Shown here: positions 15,510-22,562 of the stretch, one piece after another
Numbering within the stretch: position 1 is the stretch's first letter
Layout: every line of letters begins with the position of its first letter
NCBI GenBank assembly: GCA_964433635.1
Contig: CAYSSG010000029.1
Span: 1 to 25,962 of the forward strand
Origin: CAYSSG01 sp964433635
GTDB taxonomy: Bacteria; Atribacterota; Phoenicimicrobiia; Phoenicimicrobiales; Stramentimicrobiaceae
Length of the DNA: 25,962 nt
Reading direction: 5' to 3'
Program-made: the position numbers and the translations under genes
The notes under the pieces: generated by a model
The model's database searches: none
Told to the model about the DNA's origin: nothing
The model's input: the letters and a program-made list of their open reading frames with translations, nothing else

Positions 15510-16307
15510 ATGATTCATCATATCCGGAATAAAACCTATCACGTTGAGGTATTACCACCCAAGCAGGATACTGAAAAGCTGGAGCAGGATCTGGAGACTT
15601 TCAATGGAAAATATCTCAGAGTTTTAGACAGCGGTTATTGTGCCTGTATCACGGACAATGCCATGGGTCTTCTGTCTTTCCAGGGAACCGAGATCATTGA
15701 GGTATATAACCTGCCCGTCAAACCTGAGCAGGTGATGATTCATCTGAATACTTTCCACAGAAAAGATGATCTGGACAATATTCTTGACCTGTGCAAGTCA
15801 AAGGGAATCAGATATCTCCTGATTATAACAGGGGATGGTTCAGTAAGGCTTCCCAGGCTTCGTCCCTCAGATATTGGAGCAGATGATGTGGAGTCTGTCA
15901 CCTCAGTGGAATTGTTAGAGTATATCAACTGTAAGTATCCGGATATATTTATACTTGGCGTGGCTTTTAATCCCTACGAGCCGGTAGAACACGAATTTAA
16001 AAAAATGGAAAGAAAAGTAAAGGCAGGTGCCACCTTTATTATTACCCAGCCCTTGATAGAAAGAAATGAAGTGGTGGATAGACTTCTTCAGAAATATCCT
16101 GATATTCCTGTGATTGTAGAGGCCTGGATGAGTAGAAAGCTGTATCTTCTGTCCGAAGCAGTAGGTTATGAAATACCTGAAAATACTGAATTTGACCCTA
16201 TCGCTACCTTGAAATTACTTCATAAATTATATCCCAGATGTGGTGTTTACCTGTCACTGCTGGGATTTAAAACCCAGTATGATTTGATTAAGGATACTTG
16301 GATTTGA
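15510..16307 (+). CDS. metF: MetF-like methylenetetrahydrofolate reductase
   Basis: Member of the FAD-dependent 5,10-methylenetetrahydrofolate reductase family (TIM barrel), which interconverts methylene- and methyl-tetrahydrofolate. Visible landmarks are HVEVLPPK with the catalytic-type glutamate (E13), AHLT-like MIHLNTFHRK, LLIITGDGS (the conserved GD), and GVAFNPYEPVEHEFKKMERK followed by KAGATFIITQPL. 265 residues is somewhat shorter than E. coli MetF (about 296) and the sequence is divergent. It is followed 24 bases later by EtfB-EtfA, so electrons probably pass between it and the ETF rather than directly from NADH. No MetV-like partner is present here. It would supply the methyl group, or oxidise it if the pathway runs in the catabolic direction. 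Confidence 0.82.
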   Translation: MIHHIRNKTYHVEVLPPKQDTEKLEQDLETFNGKYLRVLDSGYCACITDNAMGLLSFQGTEIIEVYNLPVKPEQVMIHLNTFHRKDDLDNILDLCKSKGIRYLLIITGDGSVRLPRLRPSDIGADDVESVTSVELLEYINCKYPDIFILGVAFNPYEPVEHEFKKMERKVKAGATFIITQPLIERNEVVDRLLQKYPDIPVIVEAWMSRKLYLLSEAVGYEIPENTEFDPIATLKLLHKLYPRCGVYLSLLGFKTQYDLIKDTWI

Positions 16308-16331
16308 GGATCATGAATACCTGGAGGCAGG

Positions 16332-17120
16332 ATGAAAATAGTTGTATGTATCAAGCAGGTTCCGGCAACACACGATGCTAAAATTGATCCGGAAACAAAG
16401 CGTATTGTAAGAGAAGGTGTCAAAGCAATTCTGAATCCCTTCGATACCTATGCTCTGGAAGAGGGCGTACAATTGAGGGATCAATCTGGAGGAGAAGTTA
16501 TTGCCCTGTCTATGGGTCCTCCTAAAGCTGAGACAAGCTTGAGAGAGGCTCTTTCATTAGGGGTTGACAGAGCCATTCTGCTCAGTGATCGGAATTTTGG
16601 CGGATCTGATACCTGGGCTACCAGTTATGTGCTGGCGAAGGCCATTCGAAAGATTGGTAATGTTGATCTGGTGATCTGCGGCAAACAGGCAATTGATGGC
16701 GATACTGCCCAGGTAGGTCCCGGCATTGCCGCTCACCTTGGCTGGCAGCAGGCTACCTATGTGATGGCTGTAGAAAATTTATCATCTTGTAACGTCAGAG
16801 TCAAAAGGATGCATGAAGATGGTTATGATGTATGCGAAATGGATCTGCCTGCTCTTATTACTGTAGTAAAAGACATTAATATTCCCCGTGTACCGTCACT
16901 CAGAGGTTGGCTGACTGCAATCAAAAGTAACATCTTGATATGGAAACCTGATGACATCCTGGCAGATCTTTTAAAAATAGGCCTGGACGGGTCACCTACC
17001 AGGGTGGTAAAAACACAGCCTCCGGCACCACGGCATACCAGAACACTTAGAATCGAAGGTTCTGCCAGAGAATGTGCCCAGGCCCTGCTCAGGGAATTAA
17101 GACTGCGAAGCATCGTATGA
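16332..17120 (+). CDS. etfB: Electron transfer flavoprotein beta subunit
   Basis: A cytoplasmic subunit, 262 residues, starting MKIVVCIKQVPATHDAKIDP. The AMP/FAD-binding fold is shown by LNPFDTYALEEGVQL, ALSMGPPKAETSLREALSLG, GGSDTWATSYVLAKAI and CGKQAIDGDTAQVGP. The ALSMGPPKAE and GGSDT patterns resemble ETF beta subunits of clostridial and bifurcating complexes more than those of beta-oxidation ETFs; bifurcation itself is inference. GGAGG lies upstream of ATG 16332. It sits between the MetF gene and etfA, with no acyl-CoA dehydrogenase gene in the window, so MetF is the obvious redox partner. Confidence 0.93.
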   Translation: MKIVVCIKQVPATHDAKIDPETKRIVREGVKAILNPFDTYALEEGVQLRDQSGGEVIALSMGPPKAETSLREALSLGVDRAILLSDRNFGGSDTWATSYVLAKAIRKIGNVDLVICGKQAIDGDTAQVGPGIAAHLGWQQATYVMAVENLSSCNVRVKRMHEDGYDVCEMDLPALITVVKDINIPRVPSLRGWLTAIKSNILIWKPDDILADLLKIGLDGSPTRVVKTQPPAPRHTRTLRIEGSARECAQALLRELRLRSIV

Positions 17121-17136
17121 TTCAGGGAGATAAACC

Positions 17137-18156
17137 ATGATTGCCATAACAGATGCCGAGAAGAAAAAATACAGTAATGTCTGGGTCATTGCTGAGGTGT
17201 TATCCGCCAAGATACAACCGGTGACAAGTGAGCTTTTAGGAGTAGCAAGGTCTCTTGCTGATCTTAGAAATAGTGAAGTTTGGGTTGTAGTCATCAGCTC
17301 CTGCATGAAAGATAAGACAGATTCACTCTATGCCTATGGAGCGGATGTTGTTTTACTGGTTGACAATTACGGATTATCCGGTTATGTGGATGAGGCAGAG
17401 GCTAGAATTCTACAGCGACTGATTGAAAAGTATAGACCTGAGGTGGTTATCTGCGGAGCAACATCAAGAGGAAGGTCACTCATTCCCCGGGTTGCTGTGA
17501 TGAGCTATTGTGGTCTTACTGCGGACTGCACGGATCTTTCCATTGACTCTGAAAATGGTGATCTCCTTCAGACCAGGCCAGCTTTTGGGGGAAATATTAT
17601 GGCTACCATACGCTGCTCCAATCACAGACCCCAGATGGCAACCGTACGGCCGAGAGTCATGAAATCTCCCGAACCTGTTCCTGGTCGTACCGGTAAAATG
17701 ATCAGAGAAGGAATACTGGTCAGTGATACAGAAAAGGTCAAGCGGATCATCGATATTTTTCACAGTACCGAAACTGCTGTTAATCTTTCCGATGCACAGA
17801 TGATTGTTTCGGGTGGAAGAGGAATGAAGGGTCCGGAAGGTTTTAAGCTTCTTAAACAGTTTGCCGAAAAATTGGGCGGGGCTGCCGTTGGTGCCAGCAG
17901 GGCAGCAGTTGATTCAGGCTGGATCCCTTATGCCCATCAGGTTGGTCAGACCGGACAAACAGTCCAGACTAAGGTTTATATTGCCTGTGGCATTTCCGGA
18001 CAGATTCAGCATCTGGTAGGGATGCAGTCCTGTGACCTGATTATTGCCATCGATAAGAATCCAAATACCCCGATGATGCAGATGGCAGATATCACAGTTG
18101 TCGGGGATTTATTTGAGATTATTCCTGAGTTAATCAGGAATATAACAAAACTGTAA
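17137..18156 (+). CDS. etfA: Electron transfer flavoprotein alpha subunit
   Basis: 339 residues with an N-terminal Rossmann-like part (about 1-200) and the conserved C-terminal FAD domain: IVSGGRGMKGPEGF, AVGASRAAVDSGW, HQVGQTGQTVQTKVYIACG, ISGQIQHLVGM and ADITVVGDLFEIIP. TRPAFGGNIMATI is the usual central landmark. ATG 17137 is preceded by CAGGGAG, 17 bases after the etfB stop, so both subunits are co-translated. It forms a heterodimer with the adjacent beta subunit and hands electrons to or from a flavoenzyme, here presumably the MetF-like protein. No extra ferredoxin domain is fused, unlike some EtfA proteins of caffeyl-CoA or lactate systems. Confidence 0.94.
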   Translation: MIAITDAEKKKYSNVWVIAEVLSAKIQPVTSELLGVARSLADLRNSEVWVVVISSCMKDKTDSLYAYGADVVLLVDNYGLSGYVDEAEARILQRLIEKYRPEVVICGATSRGRSLIPRVAVMSYCGLTADCTDLSIDSENGDLLQTRPAFGGNIMATIRCSNHRPQMATVRPRVMKSPEPVPGRTGKMIREGILVSDTEKVKRIIDIFHSTETAVNLSDAQMIVSGGRGMKGPEGFKLLKQFAEKLGGAAVGASRAAVDSGWIPYAHQVGQTGQTVQTKVYIACGISGQIQHLVGMQSCDLIIAIDKNPNTPMMQMADITVVGDLFEIIPELIRNITKL

Positions 18157-18198
18157 GCATTTTAAAAACATTCATGGTCATGAGTTGAAGGAGGCTGA

Positions 18199-19011
18199 AT
18201 GTTCATTATCGGAGAAAAATTAAACTCTACCCGTAAAAAAGTACGGGAAATGATTGAAAACAGAGATGTAAAATCAGTCCAGGATTTAGCCAGGCAGCAG
18301 GTAGAAGCCGGCGCGGAAATATTAGATGTCAATTCTTCTGCCGCCGGTGGTAATAAAGATGAGAATATGGAATGGCTGGCAAGGACTGTCCAGAAGGTAG
18401 TTAATGTCCCCCTATGTATTGATAGTCCCAATGCCGATGAAATTGAAAAGGGCCTTGAGATTCATGATTGGGATAAAGGCAAAGCCTTAATTAACTCTAT
18501 TACCGGGGAAAAGGAGAAAATCGATAGATTGTTACCGGTCATCAGGAAATACAAATGTGCCGTCATCGCACTCGCAATGGATGAAAGAGGTATCCCTGAC
18601 AGCTCGAAAGTGCGGTTTGAAATTGCTGAAAAATTAATCAATTTATTGACTGATATTGGATTTCCCCTGAAAGACCTGTTTATTGATCCTCTGGTAGTGC
18701 CAATCGGAACCGGTGATAAAAATGGCCTGATTACCATGGAAACCATCAGATGTATCAGAGAAGCTTATCCTGAAGTAAGAATTGTAACAGGTTTAAGCAA
18801 TATCTCTTTTGGATTGCCGGAGAGAAAACTCATTAACCAGGTCTTTATGATGTTAACCATGGGATGCGGGATGGATGCCGCCATCATGGATCCTACCGAT
18901 AAAAAGATGATGGCTTTAATCAAAACAGCCATGACACTTATGGGGAAGGATCCTTTTTGCAGTGAATACATTAAAGCCTACCGGGAAGGTAAGTTAACTT
19001 TTGAAGAATAA
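18199..19011 (+). CDS. Methyltetrahydrofolate:corrinoid methyltransferase (AcsE/MtgA-like)
   Basis: A 270-residue pterin-binding TIM-barrel protein. Landmarks are IIGEKLNSTRKKVREM, QQVEAGAEILDVNSSAAGG, VPLCIDSPNADEIEKGL, KALINSITGEKEK, FIDPLVVPIGTGD and VTGLSNISFGLPER, all typical of the MeTr group (AcsE, MtgA and the pterin module of MetH). It transfers a methyl group between methyltetrahydrofolate and the corrinoid protein encoded at the head of the operon. ATG 18199 has AAGGAGG just upstream. Length matches AcsE (about 262). The gene is equivalent to MetH module 2. No acetyl-CoA synthase genes lie in the window, so a Wood-Ljungdahl role cannot be claimed from context. Confidence 0.92.
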   Translation: MFIIGEKLNSTRKKVREMIENRDVKSVQDLARQQVEAGAEILDVNSSAAGGNKDENMEWLARTVQKVVNVPLCIDSPNADEIEKGLEIHDWDKGKALINSITGEKEKIDRLLPVIRKYKCAVIALAMDERGIPDSSKVRFEIAEKLINLLTDIGFPLKDLFIDPLVVPIGTGDKNGLITMETIRCIREAYPEVRIVTGLSNISFGLPERKLINQVFMMLTMGCGMDAAIMDPTDKKMMALIKTAMTLMGKDPFCSEYIKAYREGKLTFEE

Positions 19012-19081
19012 GTTCTTAATAGCTATCAATAAAACATCTCTGGTTCAATAGCAGGCTAACTGAGAAACTGGGGTATACTAA

Positions 19082-19780
19082 GTGAAAATAATAACAGACA
19101 TTAGATTGAATATAGATGAAGACGAGGTATTGCGATACCAGGGACTCACTAATGATAACCAAAAGAGAGTGCCTGTGGAAATCGTACAGATTACCCGGGA
19201 AGAAATTAAACAAGGTCTGCATCTTTTCGAGCCAAAAGGGATTCTTGATTCCGTTAGAATTAAACAGATATCTGTTTCCAAAAAAAAGATATATTTAAAA
19301 AATGGTTGTTCTTTGCAGTTCAGTAATTCGATGATAAACTTATTTGAAGGGATCGATTCTTTAATCGTGGGAGTCGTTACCATCGGAAGCTCTTTAGAAA
19401 ATCAAGTTTCCCGATTTTTTACCGCAGGGGAATATCCCAGGGCCATTGCCCTTGATGCTGTTGGGACAGTAGCCGTTCGATTTTTTAGGGATCAATTGAC
19501 CAGTTTAGCATGTCAGGAATCCCGGGAACAGGGAATGCAAACGACCACATGTTTCAGCCCTGGCTCTGTTGATTGGAATATCAGCCAGCAGAAAAATATT
19601 TTTCAGATGATTCCGGTTGAAAAAATTGGCGTATCATTAACTGAATCTTATATGATGGTTCCCCAGAAATCTTTATCCTGGATCATAGGGGTAGGTAGAA
19701 ATATTAGATTGTCTTCGAAAAATAAACATTCCTGTCAAATCTGCCAGGCAATTAATTGTCAGTTCAGGAAAACTTTTTAA
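19082..19780 (+). CDS. Stand-alone methionine-synthase activation-domain protein
   Basis: 232 residues resembling the S-adenosylmethionine-binding reactivation domain at the C terminus of MetH. The key matches are TTTCFSPGSVDW (the SPG region), IFQMIPVEKIGVSLTESYMM (the family LTES motif) and MVPQKSLSWIIGVG. The domain reductively remethylates oxidised cob(II)alamin with SAM. The C terminus adds a cysteine-rich tail, CQICQAINCQFRKTF, as seen in some clostridial stand-alone versions; a metal or Fe-S role is possible. Start GTG 19082, with only a weak ribosome site. It probably reactivates the corrinoid protein of this operon, the job done by RamA or RACo elsewhere. Confidence 0.85.
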   Translation: MKIITDIRLNIDEDEVLRYQGLTNDNQKRVPVEIVQITREEIKQGLHLFEPKGILDSVRIKQISVSKKKIYLKNGCSLQFSNSMINLFEGIDSLIVGVVTIGSSLENQVSRFFTAGEYPRAIALDAVGTVAVRFFRDQLTSLACQESREQGMQTTTCFSPGSVDWNISQQKNIFQMIPVEKIGVSLTESYMMVPQKSLSWIIGVGRNIRLSSKNKHSCQICQAINCQFRKTF

Positions 19781-19899
19781 CCATTGTCAATGTTCATCAG
19801 TGGAAGTTAAATAAGCCAGAATCATTACCGTGTTACCATGTTGGTTTTCTACTCAAAGTGAATATTGATATGTGAGAACATAAATGAATAAAAAGAAGT

Positions 19900-19929
19900 T
19901 TGACAATTACTGAGTTACAGGTTTAATAT
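19900..19929 (+). promoter_or_regulatory. Promoter before the homocysteine gene set
   Basis: TTGACA (19900-19905), a perfect -35, is followed after 18 bases by TAATAT (19924-19929). This lies in the 203-base gap after the activation-domain gene, about 55 bases before the DUF39 start. A short inverted repeat ACCGG/CCGGT (19952-19965, 4-base loop) and the ribosome site AGGAG (19972-19976) follow. The DUF39-NIL-UPF0280 genes are therefore probably a separate transcription unit from the corrinoid operon. No recognisable SAM riboswitch. Confidence 0.65.
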
Positions 19930-19983
19930 TTATGGAAATAATGGATACTTTACCGGACTGCCGGTTAGAATAGGAGTCATCTG

Positions 19984-21153
19984 ATGGGAAAGACCAGACG
20001 AACATTTCAGGAAATCAATGAAAAAATAGCCCGGAAAGAGGCAGTCGTCATGACTGCGGAAGAAGTGATTGCCTTAAAGGAGGAACAGGGCATTGCCAGA
20101 TCAGCGGAAATAGTTGATGTGGTTACTACCGGTACTTTTGGTCCTATGTGCTCATCCGGAGCATTTTTTAATGTAGGGCACAGTGATCCCCCCATCAGAA
20201 TGCAGAAAGTCTGGCTCAATGATGTAATGGCTTATGCCGGCCTGGCAGCTGTCGATATCTACTTAGGAGCAACCCAGCTAGCAGAATCGGATAGAAATGA
20301 TTATGGCGGAGCACATGTCATTGAAGATTTTGTCAGGGGAGAAAATATTCATCTGAAAGCAATCTCTTCTGGAACAGACTGCTATCCTGCCAGAGAAGTG
20401 GAAGCGATTATTTCTAAAGAAACAGTAAACCAGGCCTTTATGGTGAATCCCAGGAATACTTATCAGAATTACAATGTAGCAGTTAATCAGTCTTCCCGGA
20501 AACTGTATACCTATATGGGTATCTTGCTTCCCAATTTAGGCAATGCCAGCTATACCACCAGCGGCCAGTTGAGTCCCCTGCTTAATGATCCCGATTTGAG
20601 GACCATTGGTATCGGTACGCGTGTCTTTATCGGAGGTGCGCAAGGTTATGTCATAGGGGAAGGTACCCAATATCATCCCGGTTCTTTTGAGAATCAGGGG
20701 AAGGTATTCACAAAAAAAGGTGCAGTACTGGCCTTAATAGGTGATTTAAAGAAGATGACACCGGATTTCCTGCAAGCTGCCTATCTATCTGGTTACGGTG
20801 TAACCCTGTATCTGGGAATTGGGATACCGATTCCCATACTCGACGAAGAGGTACTGAAGGCAGTCAGTATTAAAGATGAAGAGATATATACCGAGATTTC
20901 TGATTATAGCTACCCCCATCTGGACAAACCTTCCATTGGTTTGGTCAATTATGCTCAACTTAGAACTGGACAGATAGAGATCAATGGGAAAAAAGTTCCC
21001 ACCTCTTCCATGTCCAGCTATGCCAAAGCAAGAATGATTGCCGGTTCATTAAAAAAATCTATTCAGGAAGGAGCATTTTTTCTTCAAGAACCTATTGAGT
21101 CCTTAGCTCCAGCCCGGGATTTTAAGGCACTGAAAACAATCCGGATTCAATAA
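19984..21153 (+). CDS. DUF39 homocysteine biosynthesis protein (MA1821-like)
   Basis: A 389-residue DUF39 (HcyS-A) protein. In Methanosarcina acetivorans the homologue MA1821 is needed for making homocysteine from aspartate semialdehyde and sulfide, probably through protein-bound persulfide chemistry. The conserved cysteines are visible in FGPMCSSGAFFNVGHSDPP (C56) and SGTDCYPAREVE (C133). RVFIGGAQGYVIGEGTQYHP and ARDFKALKTIRIQ-like ends are also typical. MA1821-type proteins often carry C-terminal CBS domains; here the protein ends after the DUF39 domain. ATG 19984 has AGGAG 7 bases upstream. It is followed by NIL-ferredoxin and UPF0280, the same trio as in methanogens, which supports the function strongly. 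Confidence 0.9.
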   Translation: MGKTRRTFQEINEKIARKEAVVMTAEEVIALKEEQGIARSAEIVDVVTTGTFGPMCSSGAFFNVGHSDPPIRMQKVWLNDVMAYAGLAAVDIYLGATQLAESDRNDYGGAHVIEDFVRGENIHLKAISSGTDCYPAREVEAIISKETVNQAFMVNPRNTYQNYNVAVNQSSRKLYTYMGILLPNLGNASYTTSGQLSPLLNDPDLRTIGIGTRVFIGGAQGYVIGEGTQYHPGSFENQGKVFTKKGAVLALIGDLKKMTPDFLQAAYLSGYGVTLYLGIGIPIPILDEEVLKAVSIKDEEIYTEISDYSYPHLDKPSIGLVNYAQLRTGQIEINGKKVPTSSMSSYAKARMIAGSLKKSIQEGAFFLQEPIESLAPARDFKALKTIRIQ

Positions 21154-21204
21154 AAATGCTTGAATAAAAATCTGGAATGAAATTAAATATCTCAGGGAGG
21201 TAAA

Positions 21205-21612
21205 ATGATTAAACAAAAAGCCATTCTCCGTTTTGATTCTTCCACCGTGGAGAAACCGGTTACCTATCAGTTGATTAAAAAATATGATTTATGGATTAAT
21301 ATTCTTCAAGCTAAATTTGAACCCGGTTTAGGCGGAAAGTTGGTTATTGAGATAAGAGGAGACAAGAAACAGATTGATCAGGCGTTCAGTTATCTGGAAG
21401 AACAGAAGGTAAAGATAGATTTCCTGGAACAGGAAGTTTTCTGGAACGAGAGGAAATGCAATCACTGTGGCGCCTGTATTTCGATCTGTCCGGTGGGTGC
21501 ATTGACAATGGACAGAGAAAATTTTCACCTGCAATTCAATTACCAGGAATGTGTAGTTTGCGGGTACTGCGCAGATGCCTGCCCCGTTGGGGCCATTGAA
21601 ATTATTTTTTGA
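21205..21612 (+). CDS. NIL-domain 2[4Fe-4S] ferredoxin (MA1822-like)
   Basis: 135 residues. The first 75 form a NIL domain (a ferredoxin-like fold first named from methionine transporter ATPases, a putative sulfur-amino-acid ligand domain). Residues 85-135 form a bacterial ferredoxin with two CxxCxxCxxxCP motifs: C85, C88, C91, C95 and C116, C119, C122, C126. The domain order matches MA1822, the partner of MA1821 in sulfide-dependent homocysteine synthesis, where it is thought to deliver electrons for persulfide reduction. AGGGAGG precedes ATG 21205. It is 51 bases after the DUF39 stop and clearly in the same operon. Confidence 0.92.
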   Translation: MIKQKAILRFDSSTVEKPVTYQLIKKYDLWINILQAKFEPGLGGKLVIEIRGDKKQIDQAFSYLEEQKVKIDFLEQEVFWNERKCNHCGACISICPVGALTMDRENFHLQFNYQECVVCGYCADACPVGAIEIIF

Positions 21613-21624
21613 TCGATTCAGACC

Positions 21625-22389
21625 ATGGATCAGGAAGCATTCAACGACCAAAATCATTTTGATCCCCGTCATGAAAATCGCTCTTATCGACAGCAGATGA
21701 AGAGTCCGGATCTGATTCCGTTTCAGGTCATAGAGAAGGAGAGCGATTTATTCATTCAGGCTTCAGCTAACCTGGAGGACGAAGCACGGATTGCCCTGCG
21801 CTATTATCGGAGCATCCTGGAAAATTACATTAAGGAAAATCCATCCTTTAAAACAACTCTCAAACCATACCCTCCTGATGAAAAAGCACCTCCTGTGATT
21901 CAGGAAATGATCGAAGTTTCTGCCATCTGCAATGTTGGTCCCATGGCAGCGGTCGCAGGATGCATCTCAGAGAATGTAGCACAACATTTATTACAATATA
22001 CAGATGATCTAATCATTGAAAATGGGGGAGACCTTTATCTGAAAAGTCCCCATATCCGAAAAGTCATCATCTATGCCGGCTTCTCTCCTCTCAGCAACAG
22101 GATTGTTCTGCAGATTGATTCCCGGGAGAAGGGAATGGGTATCTGCACCTCATCCGGTACCGTCGGTCCCTCCTTCAGCATGGGAAAAGCGGATTCGGTT
22201 ACCGTGCTTTCCGGTTCTGCTGCTCTGGCTGATGCTGCAGCCACTACCCTTGGAAATCTGATTCAGAAGAAGGAGGATATTGAAAAAGGACTCAACTGTG
22301 CTAAAACCATTACCGGACTCACCGGAGTTGTAATGATCATAGAGGATCGTATAGGAATGTGGGGCGAAGTCAACTACCACCTGATTTAA
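21625..22389 (+). CDS. UPF0280 (COG2122) family protein
   Basis: 254 residues with an ApbE-like fold. Typical family segments are EMIEVSAICNVGPMAAVAGC, LIIENGGDLYLKS, GMGICTSSGTVGPSFSMGKA and SGSAALADAAATTLGN. The Methanosarcina member MA1715 has been reported to improve sulfide assimilation into homocysteine together with MA1821 and MA1822; the biochemical step is not known. ApbE relatives attach flavin to proteins, but no such activity is established for this family. The start ATG 21625 has no clear ribosome site and lies 12 bases after the ferredoxin stop, so translational coupling is likely. A weak hairpin (CCTGA/TCAGG, about 22476-22492) lies downstream without a T run. Confidence 0.88.
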   Translation: MDQEAFNDQNHFDPRHENRSYRQQMKSPDLIPFQVIEKESDLFIQASANLEDEARIALRYYRSILENYIKENPSFKTTLKPYPPDEKAPPVIQEMIEVSAICNVGPMAAVAGCISENVAQHLLQYTDDLIIENGGDLYLKSPHIRKVIIYAGFSPLSNRIVLQIDSREKGMGICTSSGTVGPSFSMGKADSVTVLSGSAALADAAATTLGNLIQKKEDIEKGLNCAKTITGLTGVVMIIEDRIGMWGEVNYHLI

Positions 22390-22512
22390 GACCCTGCCAT
22401 AGAACTTTCATCAGAATACCTTACTTCCGCAGTTTTTCAGATCAGAAATAACCCTGTCTTCAGTTTTTAAAATCCTGACAATGCCTCAGGGAAATGATTT
22501 CCTTTTCCTCTG

Positions 22513-22521
22513 TGATAGAAT
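22513..22521 (+). promoter_or_regulatory. Extended -10 promoter before the radical SAM gene
   Basis: TGATAGAAT fits an extended -10 (TGnTANAAT) about 42 bases before the start codon. No good -35 box was seen. AAAGG (about 22549-22553) is the ribosome site. Confidence 0.45.
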
Positions 22522-22562
22522 AGAAAGGCAATATCCGTAAAAATGGTAGAAAGGTCTCATGT

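Noticed and set aside
19952..19965. ACCGG/CCGGT hairpin as a riboswitch or terminator
   Set aside because: Only five base pairs, no T run, and the leader is too short for a known SAM-sensing fold.
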